Shown: positions 49,656 through 61,312, counted from the stretch's first letter. The stretch is DNA of 64,000 nt from Archivesica marissinica (GCA_014843695.1 CM026386.1:88706746-88770745); one strand, 5' to 3'. Notes: generated from the letters alone by a model not told the origin. Program-made: numbers and translations.

Positions 49656-49990
49656 ACAGACGTCTATTCCCGCTTTCTTAGCGAAGACGAGCGAGAAAAT
49701 GCTGCAGATCAGTGGTTAACTTTCAAGAACTATAATATTGTAATTAACTTGAATAGGTCTTTGGTTGAAGCCTATGAATCTGTATTAGCGACAGAGACAG
49801 ATCAGACACATGGGTTCAGTTCCATCCTGCCATTGCTGAACATAATGCTCACTATATCACCATCGACTGCCGAGTGTGAAAGAGGATTTAGTGCTATGAA
49901 TGGACTCAAGACTCCAGGTCGAAGTTCACTGAAGCAGGTCTCTTCCTGATGAGAGTTAAGATAGATGGCCCGACCCTCAAAGAATTTAAT

Positions 49991-52460
49991 CAGACTGATA
50001 GCTTGGTGACCTGGTTGAACTCGGGGAAGGGTACCAGGCATACCAAAGGTTACAGGTTGTCGGGGGAAAAGAGGACCTAGAGCCAGGGCTGCTGATTCTA
50101 GCACAGATTCTCAGTCTGATGCTTCATTTTCTGAGTGAATGTGACACTATTGTGAACCCTGATACCTACTTTGACATGTATCATGGTGTTACAGCTGTCT
50201 CATACAGTCTACTGTTTCTGACGTGTTATACCACCACCAGTTAAATTTTATGTATGGTTTAAAATGCTAGTTAGTCAAAATTAAAACAGTAGTAATTTAA
50301 ATGTGTTCATTATATCATCCCATAGAGATTACATATGCTAACTTGATATATTAATGTCACAGTTTGTACTATAGGAGTACAATCGTGTTTTACCGTGAAC
50401 GGCGAAGCTTAATGTATAAAACTACTTAAACATCGCGCATGCGTTTACCGCCTTCTAAATTCGTGTATCTTCGTTCTTTATGTCGTATGCAATGGAATTG
50501 AATCGGGGATATTCGACAATCTACGTCGGAGACGGAAATTAGAGATGTTTCCCGGGGCAATTTGCCGTGCACGTGTTTTGTCTCGTGAACACTTGTCAGT
50601 CTATGTTTGTACTGTGTCCAATCGTTATGTTTGTTGTATTTGTATGAATGAAAGATTGTATGAACGTGGATGAGAGCTCTGCATGGATTGGTTACTAATG
50701 TATTTCTTTCCACAACTATACCTCCGTGCTTGGACACAACCCAGGAGAACTCTTACGAGTAACGTTGTTATATGTAAAATAATTATAGAGAAATTATATT
50801 ACTATATAGTTCTACCAATAGATATTGAGTAGTTGCATACAGACTGTGGTAAGTTTTGTATTATATTAATATCGATTTTCTACATGTATATGTCTGGTTT
50901 TATGATATGATTGAAATGTTTTATACTTTGTTTTTATATGCTCTTGTATGTATTTACTTATGTCTTAGTCATTTTTCCATATACGGAAACGGGAAATAAA
51001 GAATAGATCGAACCTACGCCAGAGTGCCTTATATATATAGTGGCCCCTGTTACATTCAACAGGCTATGTTTCATTAGTAGCTGTTTGCCTGTCCATCAAT
51101 CACTGTAATTTACTCAAATAGCACATAAAGACAAGTCATTGAGTTTTAAAACCAGTTTATTACTTCCATATTTACGTCACTATTAACTGAAACAAGATAC
51201 AACAAGAAGCACCCGGATCCTCCTGCCACACTGTGATACCTGCATGTATATTATAAGCAAAGGTGTTTTAATGTTACACAATGGAAATGGTCAAAATACT
51301 AGTAATTTTCTAAGGGCGAGTGACAATTTATTAAGGGCGAGTAGATTTTATTGGCCACTAGTCCTACAAGGCGAGTAGGTTTCAACATAATTTTACACCC
51401 CTGGTTTAGCATTTCATAACTGTCGGCTTATATGTAAAAAAAAAAAATTCACGGTAGACATCACAATGTCGAGGAAATAGAAACACAGCGTGGTAGACTC
51501 GGTTTCAGACAACATGCTACATTGCCTGTCGCCAACAAAATGATGATACGAAGATAATGATGGAGTGAATTTTTTCTGTTTGTAATGGATGGGTTCCACC
51601 TCGGTTGTGTTGACTTAGATCAGGGAGAGGCTGGGAACCAGTCAAGCCGGAACTGTCCACAAGATTGTATATGACTGAAAACCCATCATTATCAAAAAAT
51701 GGTAAATTGCTGTGTAGACTAGTAATAATTATATCTACATTTAACTCTGCACGTTGGCTAAAATAAAACTACATATAGACGATTCCAATACCGCTAATTA
51801 GACTGCCGCCATTTTGTTGTCACGTGACTGTCCGCCATTACGGGAGTGAAAATTTAATTCTAATCTACTATTTGATAATATCACCAACGCAATCGACAAA
51901 GTGAAAATCGATCCATCAAAATGACACATGAGAAGCAAATTCGTAAGTAGTTTTATTGAAACAGTGTTTATGGATGTGCCTGTGAATAGATGGTAGATAG
52001 TATAGTTTTCACTGGCCTGTAAATACTTTTTACAAACGTGAAATGAGTAAACAATTGAATGCAAATGGCGGATGCTGTGTAAACTTTAGTAAAGCAGTTT
52101 AATTTAAGGTTAGTGTTGCCTTGTGTTTAAAACCTACACTGTATTTACTGTTCAGAAACATTTAATTTACAGAAATCTATATAAACAATGCCATTGCTGT
52201 TTTATTATCATGGCAATCGATATTGAATTGTGATATAGTGCAATCATGGACTGATGACATGTACACTTAGGGCCACTTCTATCCCGACACTTATATAATT
52301 CGTTATAACAGCTGATGATGAATTCATGTTGATAGGCTGGACATTTTAATGTAATTTTACTTGGCACATTGTTAATTACTTTACAATAACAAAGGTATTT
52401 CATTCATTTTTATTGTGCTATTATTACTTTCATTGTTAATTTGTTATAATTGTGCAGAAA
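49991..52460. other. Unassigned DNA between two transposon genes
   Basis: The 3' part of the hAT copy probably extends to about 50150. AATAAA-type signals are near 50997. A GGGCGAGT-rich end lies at 51315-51403. The minus-strand frames (50426-50737, 51798-52064) have no recognisable domain. Confidence 0.35.
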
Positions 52461-52463
52461 TGC

Positions 52464-54640
52464 CACCCGATGACCTAAAGTGGGAGAAAAACAACAGCAA
52501 ATCATGCCCAAGCTGACATACGAGGATCTTGTTGACTATCTGATACATGCCAAAGCGTACGGTGGAAAGACAATGAAATCATTTAGGTCATTGTATTGGT
52601 ACAATTATGTGCAAAATGGTTGGATGGGTGATGTGTGGTCACTTCAATATGAAAATGTCTAAAATTTCTCCAAGTCAGCCAGGTGTCGGACATAAAGACT
52701 ATCATACGTGGATTGCAGTTTCTGCGGAGTGTTTGGTTGAAACAGGACATTGTACTTGTCCAGCTGGCAATGCTCGATCCTGCAGCCATATCTCGGCCAT
52801 TATTTATGCTATCACACTGGCCTGGGCAGATGGTGTTGCTGGAGAAACATGTACTGATAAACAACGTGCTTGGGGAAAAGGTGCAGCACAAGTAATGTCT
52901 CATGACATGATATCGGTAGGGGTGACTATTGGGGTCAATTTTAATATTGCGATAGTATTGCGATAGTTAAAATACTATTGCAATAGTATTGCGATAGTAT
53001 TGCGATAGTTGTAGGACTATTGCAATAGTATTGTGTAAATACATATTAATTAAAAAAATATTCTGTTTCGCATGGAATACACAAGTTTTGTGTATTTATT
53101 TATTAGCATGCAATTTTTTCTTTATTATCATGACATCGAACACACTGCACTAATTTACTTGTCCGTAGTGAAAAGTTGAAAACCCACTTGCCCGTATATC
53201 CGAACTTTATATGTTTAAATAATATAAACCAACCTTATTTAAAAATCGATACACAGTCCCGCTAAGTTACATGATTGTTTACCTGTCGTCTTCAATAATA
53301 AGGCTGCGTCACGTATCCGTTCCCGTATATCGATTTAGCGACCGCGTAGTATACTTGTAACTGACGCATGCGCTATAGCACTTTAAATTACCCATACCCG
53401 GGATTATGGGGGTCACATCGCCTACTTTGCTCACTATTCAGTACCAAAGAAGCCATTTTCGACAGTAGTTTTTCTTATTGACAGCTGGCTTGTTTTGAGC
53501 GGAAAATACATTACATACCCACCGCATTTTACACAGTTTTTATGTGACGGGCGATAACTCTTGACATTTCCGGTTCTTATTCAGGTTATTGTCGGCTGGA
53601 AATGTTGTCCGCCACCGTTGTCGGCTGGCTTGTGTTTATTGCGGAAGTTCCGCAGGAAAATAAACAAGAACATTTGCCGATGCTTTCTCATTAAAATACG
53701 ATTTAAATGCCATGGGAACATAAAGTAAATGCACTCGCCGGTATTTTTACTTGTCCACGGACAAGTTACATTCGAAAATCTACTTGCCCGGCGTAACAAA
53801 TGACCGATTTCGCCATCCCTGGCAACTATCGAAACTATTGCGATAGTACTGCCGCAATAGTCAATACTATCGATGGTCATATTTACCATCGATGGTTGAC
53901 TATCGTGACGCTGTCTATTGCGATGCATCGATATTTCGATGCATCGTTACACCCCTAGATATCGGACATGGTGCTTGACAGACCAAGCCCATTTGAACTG
54001 AAATCACACACCGACAAGTCAAATGAAAAGATTAGTACAGATATTCCCACTCCCACCCAACAGTTTCTGGATCACAGTGAATTGCATGACTTTGCAAGAA
54101 CTTCATCAGTTAAAAACATTTGGGAGTGCAAAGGAACCATGCTACACAAAATACTATATGCACCAGCAGTAAGCCGAGACACGGCGGATGAAATTGCTCA
54201 CCAGGAACACAATCTAGACAAGTCATTTCCTGCTCAACTACCCTAAATGTCCAACCTTTTATGAGAAATATGTAGTTATTCCAGAAATAGTATGTGTCAC
54301 CTGGAACAAACAACCAGAAATCAGAACTCGAATTTGTGGACGGACAGTAGGCGATTAAGAATCACGAGCAGCAGAGTAAGCGCTTTGCCAAAGACACAAA
54401 GAGCTGATCAAAATAAATTTGTCACAAATCAAATCTATCCGAGTTTCAAGGGATGCTCTGCAATGCGTCATGGGCAAAAGTTTGAACCAGTTGCGCGAGC
54501 TTGGTTTGAAAGTGTGTCTGGCCTGACTGTTCACAAATCTAGGTTTGTGATAAGTGATGAACCCTACATCGCAGCCAGCCCAGACGGTGTCATAGACAAA
54601 AGCACAACTACACGAACAGTTTTATTTGCATTTCGCAATG
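52464..54640 (+). pseudogene. SWIM zinc finger / YqaJ exonuclease gene of an ISL2EU-type element
   Basis: The start region includes LTYEDLVDYLIHAKAYGGKT. After a shift follow GVGHKDYHTWIAVSAECLVE and the SWIM finger (GHCTCPAGNARSCSHISAII, CxCx(n)CxH). A hAT element interrupts at 52917-53957. Across it the coding frame resumes as DMVLDRPSPFELKSHTDKSN, and the YqaJ-type nuclease region follows (RLRITSSRVSALPK, CSAMRHGQKFEPVARAW, EPYIAASPDGVID). The C-terminal half is missing after about 54615. YqaJ here is the recombinase/exonuclease fold; ISL2EU transposons are known to carry such a gene beside a DDE transposase. Confidence 0.85.
52917..53957. mobile_element. 1,041-bp non-autonomous hAT with 8-bp duplication
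   Basis: Starts TAGGGGTGACTATTGGGGTC and ends CATCGTTACACCCCTA. Perfect GATATCGG duplications flank it (52909-52916, 53958-53965). Ends are rich in ATTGCGATAGTATTGCGATAG-like words and, at the right, CGATGCATCG palindromes. No transposase frame. It splits the SWIM/YqaJ gene exactly; removing one duplication plus the element leaves the host frame open across the site. Confidence 0.95.
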
Positions 54641-54689
54641 ATTTAATACTGTATTTGGTATTTAAAATTCTATAGGACTGCTATTCTTT

Positions 54690-55201
54690 TGGAGTCGATG
54701 GTTTCCTGTTCAGACAGTTGAGATCGACCCTTCATAAATGCAGGAATGTTCCATTTTACCCGTCGCTACACATATCTTCTCCGATTGTGAAACCTCGGTC
54801 TGCCATGACATCATCTCCTGGTAGCAAATAATCTAGAAATCCTCCATACAATCCAGAGATGTACATGATATAACACTTGGAGCAATGGCAATTAAAAACT
54901 TGGCTGTGTTGTTACTTTTATAAGTATTCCAAGTCTGAGCCCTTGCTTTCAATGAGAAAGGTCTCTGGATGAACATTTCTGAACAATCAATTATACAAGT
55001 TGTCCTGGGAAAAGATATACGAAATGACTGTGGTAATGTTCTTCTAATTGTATCTCTGGGCAACCAAACAACACAATGTGAAAGATGCTGGGACATAATG
55101 TCGATCCATGAATGAAACATGTTGCTGATTAGTTGGTGGGACACACCAAAACGTCTGCCAATATCTTCGAATGTGAGTGCAAGCCTTAATATCAATAGCA
55201 C
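54690..55201 (-). pseudogene. DDE_Tnp_4 (ISL2EU/HARBI-like) transposase fragment
   Basis: Minus-strand frame with LALTFEDIGRRFGVSHQLIS (helix-turn-helix-like), FHSWIDIMSQHL, TRRTLPQSFR-type motif (seen as TIRRTLPQSFRISFP), the first catalytic Asp in TCIIDCSEMFI, SLKARAQTWNTYKSNNTAKF, and FLDYLLPGDDVMADRGF with the second Asp in another frame (about 54780). The glutamate region and the N-terminal THAP region were not found. It faces the SWIM/YqaJ gene tail to tail, as expected for one two-gene element. Confidence 0.85.
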
Positions 55202-56388
55202 TTAATATGTGACACATTTTCAACAGTAAAGTTTCTATGCCTTAAATTGTATTATTGATATAATAAAATATTATTTAATATTTCCTTAAATACTATAGGT
55301 CTGTAACAACCCACTGTTACAGATTCCTTCCTCATATATAACTTCCCAGATACTAGCTTTCAATTCCAAAACAGAGAATCATGGATGGTAAGAACTACCT
55401 ATAGACGATTCTATTTTTAGTACTGTATGAATTATCTCCCCTGATAAATAACTCTTCAATCTCCATGTCCGCTTAAACAGTAAAATATCGTATACAATGC
55501 CGTATAAACGCGGTGGTGGCCGACAGTGTGCTGTGGTCAATTTCAATAATAATCAGACGGTTACACATTGTTCACATTCCACAATAGTTACAAATCTCAG
55601 ATAGAGAGAGCAGCACTAGATACTAATAGATCAGTCAGTGTTACGAACCCAGGGAATTATATAATTCACAAACTTATTAAATAAATATGTAGTGTTTGAA
55701 ATTGATCTGCTGTGTTTGACATCACCTAGTGTCCGAAAACGGACGTGGTACTTTGGTACAAATGTTTCCAAGCCCATCACTTTGTTAGAAAAAGATGGCA
55801 TGATATTTGGTTAAATCATGATATAAACTAAAGTTGTGGACTATAAATGTGAATGATGATGTGAACAATAGGAATTTCTGATCCAATATATTATGTGCAT
55901 TTCTTAAATTTATAGAAATTTATTGTCATAAACAACCAAAATTACAGATTATAGAATGTCATTAATGTTGGTTCGGCGTTTCAAATGTTCTTTCAAAATC
56001 ACCTGTTTATGTGTGTCACTAAAGAAGTCTTTATGTGTCACTAAACAAGTCACAACTTTCTCAATTGGTAACATATTGAGTTGAAATTTTCAAGATTAGT
56101 TTTGGGGACATTGTGGTATATACCTTAAATTAAGAAATGCACATATATTGCTGGTGAGCCAAACGCTCAAGTTGCGGCACAATCAACATCTTAAATATTA
56201 AATGATTTTTTATTGCGACCATTTTAAATTCTGACTGAACATTCTTTTTTATTACGTGACCAGTGACACATAACGTGCAGCCCAGCTGGTAAAATTATAT
56301 CTGGCCGGTGACGCATCGAAAAGGGACACTCGGACATTAACGATAAGGAACTTGTCTCACCAGCACTAAAATTGCAAATCAATGTTAC
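55202..56388. other. Unassigned intron DNA
   Basis: No gene recognised; the 5' part of the DDE transposase should lie here but could not be traced. Confidence 0.35.
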
Positions 56389-56709
56389 CTTTCACATCTG
56401 GACTGAAAGTATCTGAATCTGAACCATCACTACAACTAATTGCCCTGCCATTATCTGTAAATAATAGGGGATCCATTTTCAGCGTAAACGTTGCACTGCT
56501 TAAATCCTCCGTAAATGAATAATATCCAGGAAATGGTGAACGGCTTGAACATGCCCCAAATACACATTGTGATTCTAAAGTTCCATCTACACTCCAGCTC
56601 ATACTATCTGTGCCGGCTGGACATGTACATGTCAGAGTAACTGCAGAATTACACTCCAAGTATGCTGCACTGTTCAGATTATCAGTAGTTGCAATAGTCA
56701 CAGCTGCAT
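56389..56709 (-). CDS. Receptor exon: complete Ig domain
   Basis: This 321-bp exon is bounded by TTTTATTTCAG and GTAACATTG, phase 1 at both ends, the classic symmetric Ig-domain exon. It encodes AAVTIATTDNLNSAAYLECN, SAVTLTCTCPAGTDSMSWSV, DGTLESQCVFGACSSRSPFP, GYYSFTEDLSSATFTLKMDP and LLFTDNGRAISCSDGSDSDT. Strand-B Cys (LTC), strand-C Trp (MSW) and strand-F Cys (AISC after FTDNGR) match the Ig pattern. Extra Cys (QCVFGAC, CTC) could form a second bridge. Membership of the same gene as the exons downstream is inferred from strand, phase and type; introns of 14 kb or more are implied. Confidence 0.68.
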
Positions 56710-57118
56710 CTGAAATAAAAACAACTTTTCATTCAGAACAAAGATGCTTGATTGAATGATAATTTTAAAACTAACTCTTTCAGCACCGGTGTTGCCATAT
56801 GGCGACTACAAGACATAGCGCCCGAGTCGCCATGCGGCGACTATAAGGTGATATCCGCATTATAGACCTAATTTTACGACTTTGCATGACCAATGACTGA
56901 TACTACTTTATGGTAAAATATATTCTTGAACACAGAAGTGAAAAAAATGATAAAAAACTTGATTTCAAACCTTTTTGCATCATTTTTAAGAGAGCACATC
57001 CTTCAAAACGATCACTAAGTGCTTTAGATGTCATAGTTTGAAATGTCAAGGTATTTACATGATATTTAATTATTTACTTATAGCTAAGGTGAAATATCTA
57101 TCTACATTATCTTCCTTT
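56710..57118. other. Unassigned DNA with a short palindromic repeat
   Basis: CTTTCAGCACCGGTGTTGCC at about 56778 and GTCGCCATGCGGCGAC at about 56829 look like an end of a DNA element. No partner was found. Confidence 0.35.
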
Positions 57119-58590
57119 AATGTCGAACCCCTCGCGGGGACGTAGACATGTTGCGCGTCAAAAACCGCAAAGAAGTTAAAAGTACGAGTATTTAAAAGCA
57201 TAATTTAAGAAAAGTAATGAAAATAAGTTGTGGTAAAAGTTTAAAAGCAGCTGCGCAGAAAAACTAGGGACTGGCATGATCAATATGGCAAACTGCCGTA
57301 TTGAATTGCTCTATGGTAGGGAGATGGACAATGTCAGGAGGGAGATGGTTCCAATGGTAGATTGTTCTTGGAAAAAAGGAAAACTTGTAGTAGTCTGTAG
57401 ATGCTGTAATTAACCTATAGCTTAAGGAATGGCAATGGCGAGCAGGACGGGAGAGGGGAACTAGGTAATTTTCAATGGGAATAGCAACAAGATCAATTAT
57501 GAATTTTATACATAAGGGATAACCTATTGTCAATACGCCGTCGATCTAGTCTGCGTAGACTTAGGGAATGCATATCTGTAACACTAGAGGTACGATAGAA
57601 GTCAGCCTTTATCCAACTGGCTGCTCTTCGCTGGACACCTTCAATTTGGTCTATCAATGTTTGGGTATGGGGCGACCAGATCTCGGAGCCATATGAAAAG
57701 CTGGGGTCTCACTAGTGTCTGGTAAGCCATGGAGTTAAGCGGTTCGGATTTGACCCGAGGTTACTACGTAGAAATCCTAATGTTTGGTTTGCTTTCTTAG
57801 TTGACCTTTTTATGTGAGTGTCCCACGACAGGTTATTTGAGATATCCACGCCAAGGTATTTGGCTGAGGTGACCGACTCAAGTAGGACTCCATGGAGTTT
57901 ATATTGACTGGGAATAGGATGTTTCCTTCTGGTGACGTGGATAACTTGACATTTGGAGGGGTTAAATTCCATGTCCCACTCCAACTCCCACTCTTCTAAC
58001 CTCTTAAGATCGTTTTGGAGTGTGACCGATTCATTTGCATATATGTCAGTGATAGATAGACTGCAGTATCATCTGCAAAGATACAGACTTTGGAACTGAT
58101 GTTTTGTGGGAGGTCGTTTATGTAGGCTAGGAAAAGCAGGGGTCCAAGTATGGATCCCTGTGGGATTCCAGAGGACACCGGAATGACCTCTGAACTAATA
58201 CCATTAAGGACAACTGACTGGAGTCTATTATCTAGAAAACTCTTAATCCATCTTACTGTTTGACCTCTGACTCCATAGTCATGCATTTTTAGTGGTACTT
58301 TCTCGTGACTGACCTTATCGAAAGCCTTACTGAAGTCTAATAGGATGAGATCTACCTGATGCTTATTGTAGGTAACCAAGTCATTGACTAGCATTACTAG
58401 TTGGGTCACGCATGACCGTTTTTATCTAATCCCATGCTGCAAATGGTGCAGAATACTGAGGTTAGTTAAGTGTTTTACTATCGAGGAGGAAACTATATGT
58501 TCTAGTACCTTGCATAGAACACATGTCAGTGAGATAGGCCTAGAGTTGGTGGGGTTGACTTGACCCCTTTTTTGTAAATACAGGTAAATA
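57119..58590 (-). pseudogene. Decayed LINE reverse transcriptase, CR1/Jockey-like
   Basis: Minus-strand, 5'-truncated. In order: NSRPISLTCVLCKVLEHIV (about 58545-58480), a stop, LDFSKAFDKVSHEKVPLKM, SSGIPQGSILGPLLFLAYIN, the catalytic FADDTAVY (about 58060), WDMEFNPSKCQVIHVTRRKH, SAKYLGVDISNNLSWDTHIK (57850) and the C-terminal FPRTIYHWNHLPPDIVHLP (about 57345). Three frames are used, so several shifts. Endonuclease part is absent. The 3' end has the GCGA stem-loop (57120-57149) and an AGATAGATA-like tail. The copy at 19468 is a close relative. Confidence 0.92.
57120..57149 (-). other. LINE 3' stem-loop with GCGA tetraloop
   Basis: On the minus strand ATGTCTACG-TCCCCGCGAGG-GG-TTCGACAT folds as an outer ATGTC/GACAT stem and an inner CCCC-GCGA-GGGG stem. 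It matches 20287-20316 apart from one base outside the stems. Confidence 0.7.
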
Positions 58591-58824
58591 TAGAATCAGT
58601 ATCACCTGTGTGTCAGGTATATTGGTCTAATTGGATATAAATAATGCCAAAGATGTCTTTTTAAAGAATGTGTGCAATATTTAGACGGTGGCCATCTTGG
58701 ATTAGCAACAACCGCCATTTAACGAAAACTGAAAAGGCTTCACCAATGAATCGTAACTGTGAAGTTTGGCAACCACTAGCCGAATGGTGAAGAAGAATTT
58801 TGAAATCTCTAATAATAGAACAAC
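58591..58824. repeat. Interspersed repeat with GGTGGCCATCTTGGATT, copy 1
   Basis: TTAGACGGTGGCCATCTTGG...GAAAAGGCTTCACC (58680-58745) resembles 59228-59308 and about 60572-60700. It is a low-copy dispersed family without recognised ends. Confidence 0.6.
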
Positions 58825-59062
58825 CTGTTCGATTAGCGCAGTGGTTAGCGTGCTCACTTCTCACCAATGCAACCCGAGTTCGGGATGTATGTGAGATGGT
58901 ATGGTGGTCGCCAGATCAGACAGATGGGTTTTCTCCGGGTACTCCGGTTTCCTCCCACATGAATGACCACATATACGCTTTCATCCGAGCAAATAAGAGT
59001 GATTAATATAAGTTGTTAAAACTTGCTTCGCAATCGCTGTAAAATAAATAAAGTTTAAATAA
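58825..59062 (+). mobile_element. Second SINE family, longer copy with tRNA-like head
   Basis: The head TTCGATTAGCGCAGTGGTTA has an A-box-like TAGCGCAGTGGTTAGCGTG, and GAGTTCGGGATG is a weak B box. The centre is GGGTTTTCTCCGGGTACTCC and the tail AATAAATAAAGTTTAAA. The tRNA identity cannot be settled from the diverged anticodon arm. Confidence 0.78.
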
Positions 59063-59227
59063 ACCTTTGACCTTTCGGCCATCATGAGTTCGATGAAATT
59101 GTAATTGCCTCGTCAATACCTTTAATTTGATATACTATATTCCGTCAAAAAAACCCATGCCCATTTTTGACTCAGGTGATCACCATCTAGCTGGCAGTTG
59201 TAAGATCTTTTTACGAAATTCTGCTAT

Positions 59228-59312
59228 TTTTTAGATGGTGACCATCTTGTATTTGCGATGACATACATGAGCATCTTAACAAATCTGAAAAGATTTCACC
59301 CATGGACCTTAA
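59228..59312. repeat. Interspersed repeat copy 2, interrupted by piggyBac
   Basis: ATGGTGACCATCTTGTATTT...TTTCACCCATGGACC ends at TTAA, exactly where the piggyBac end starts. The matching site in copy 3 reads ACCCATGTACCATAATTG. The TE therefore inserted in this repeat. Confidence 0.6.
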
Positions 59313-60080
59313 CCCATACCCTGATATATACGTATTTCTACGTGTGCTATCACTACCTGATATATACGTATTTCTATGTGTTATCGGGCACCTGATAAAT
59401 ACGTATATATACGACTATACCAGTCACCTGATAAGTATGTGTTTTTACGTGTCCGTTTTAAAACCATCATTTTCGCTACTAATACGGCAGAAAAGCAGTT
59501 AAAATATGTTTCAGTAAGCAACACGCATTTATCTATAAATGTCGGAAGTTAAAATGAAAATAAATCTAAAAATAATAGCAATTACTCAGGGCAATCCCCA
59601 TTCATTAGCTTGGATAAAAACATCTAGGTATTTGGTAAATTTCCACAGTGAAGGCCAATTCATGCATATTGACGAATTAGAATTGGATTGTAATTAGAAC
59701 ACGTGACATTATGATGCATTAAATGGGTTCCCGGGGGGGGGGATGCAGGTGTCAGCTGTGGAAACAATTTTTTGTTTGAAGTTTGTTTTCTATGACCACG
59801 GCTATAGATCAAAGTGCATGTAAGTCACAATGTTATGCAAGCATGGTGTTTTTGCTATATAGTATACATACTGCATTGGTTGGAGGGTAATAAAAGTTTG
59901 GGTTCAAAGGTTTTAATGCTAATTACCGACTAATGTCGGCATGACAACAGTTTGACAGGAAGCATCCAGTTCGAAATACACAGGGCGGCGTCTTAGGAAC
60001 TTGTTGATATCAAAGGATGTGTGTTGTGTTGTAGCCTCATGGAATGGCTAATGTTGCCAGCTAAACAGAGGGTAATAAAC
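59313..60080 (+). mobile_element. piggyBac 5' end, no transposase
   Basis: CCCATACCCTGATATATACG begins right after TTAA (59309-59312). The 768-bp stretch matches 61313-62058 upstream of the intact gene, then diverges at GGGTAATAAACC. No 3' end or coding part follows, so it is a deletion derivative or a fragment. Confidence 0.87.
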
Positions 60081-61312
60081 CTTGTCCAATGAATTGGTTA
60101 GAAAATAGGACGAAACAGTTTTAACTTGCAACTTGTATCACATTGATAAAGTGCAAATCATTATAGTAATCGGTATTAACTATTAAATAAACAAATATAG
60201 TCGAATATAATAATTATTCTCCAAAACCTGCATGTCCAATATTTACACCTCCGTATCTAAGTAAATACTAAAAAGATTCTTTCTGTCCATTATTTATATA
60301 TGTGGCATTGTCTGCAAATAAAGTTTGTTTTATTTCTGTATTGTTTTACCTTTATTCCTTTGATTAGAATCATTGGCTATGACATGTATTAGCGGTTCCA
60401 TACAAAGAATGAAAAGTGAGGATGACAAGGGGCAGCCTTGTCGAACACCACGATTTCAGAACTTTCCCATTTTTGAAAATGATACTACTACTCATGTTAT
60501 AGAATAATTTTACCCATTTTATCAAATGTTGGCAAAATCCGAAGATTTTTGAATAATTTGTGTTGTTTTAGATGTCTGCCATCTTTTATTTGCAACGACC
60601 TACATATTAACAAAGCGGAAAAGGCTTCACCCATGTACCATAATTGTGAAATTTGGTTTGTGTGAAGAAGAATATTGAAATCTATAATAAAACAACACCT
60701 TTTTGTGGTGGCCTTCTTGGAATCTCATAAAAATAATTAAAGCATTTAGCTGGGTCGGTCGGGTTATGCCAAACAATCATCTTTTTAAGGATGGCCATAT
60801 GTAGGAGCTTACCTGATATTGAGAATAGATATCCCAATATAAAAATTGGATAATGCCTGTATGGTTTCATCTTCCAAAGAATCTGAAGTAAAAGAGGAGG
60901 ACAATATTAGCTTTTGGTCGTTAACTTTAAGAACAGTACACGTCTCGAATCTGTTTCAAAGTCCAATTTACCTCGTGGATCCGACTTCCATGGTCACAAC
61001 TTCTCTGTTGATTCCATAGCATGGATGGATTTTGTTGTGTTGCCCCTATGAGTGATGCCACACTGTACGTGCGTGTCCATATTTCAACGCATAGCTGATG
61101 ACTTTCAAAATTTTCAGTTATTGACGTGGTCATGAATTAGCGTAACAGGAACTAGCGCTACATGCAAAATTACAATGTGTATCAATAAATTTCATACGCA
61201 GGTTGCTAGAACATGGACATATACAATGTACAAATACAAAAATACAATGGTAAATATCTTCAATATCTATCGATCCACAATATCTCTCGTTTCATGGAAT
61301 TTGGTTGTTTAA
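60081..61312. other. Interval with L1-like RT fragment and repeat copy 3
   Basis: Beyond the L1-like piece (60357-60540) and the third copy of the GCCATCTT repeat (about 60572-60700), nothing was recognised. Two minus-strand frames (60682-60870, 60927-61133) have no domain. Confidence 0.4.
60357..60540 (-). pseudogene. L1/Tx1-like reverse transcriptase fragment
   Basis: The minus strand encodes FGFCQHLIKWVKLFYNMSSS, then after a one-base shift RGVRQGCPLSSSLFILCMEP and LIHVIANDSN. RGVRQGCPLS is the RT motif of L1-type LINEs (the CR1-like copy has GIPQGSILGP). It is only about 60 residues, broken, and without the catalytic DD box. Confidence 0.75.

Larger units (their letters stand above)
46446..49990 (+). 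pseudogene. Decayed hAT transposase, ZNF862/C17orf113-like
   Basis: Pieces in order: basic N-terminus (RSLFGQGGGDSEKREVEKST), a TTF/BED-type zinc finger (WVLEKDDKMFCSIC...FH, about 46620-46770), a central region (LSDGATDKSVTE with an in-frame stop at 47063; LVGINTDGATVHMGKKGGAV), HCIAHNLELAV (about 48185), LDKFEETLKGIFKFYYYSPK, FLHFMIDWIGLLASVSEAFQ (about 48790) and the hAT dimerisation region (SPSTAECERGFSAMNGLKT, about 49855). Stops, shifts, a nested TIR element (47318-48147) and two non-coding blocks (about 48540-48780, 49280-49655) break it. The first block ends TTTTGTTTCAG and could be an intron. Confidence 0.88.

Noticed and set aside
53581..53928. 115-codon minus-strand frame
   Set aside because: Inside the non-autonomous hAT element; no transposase motifs.
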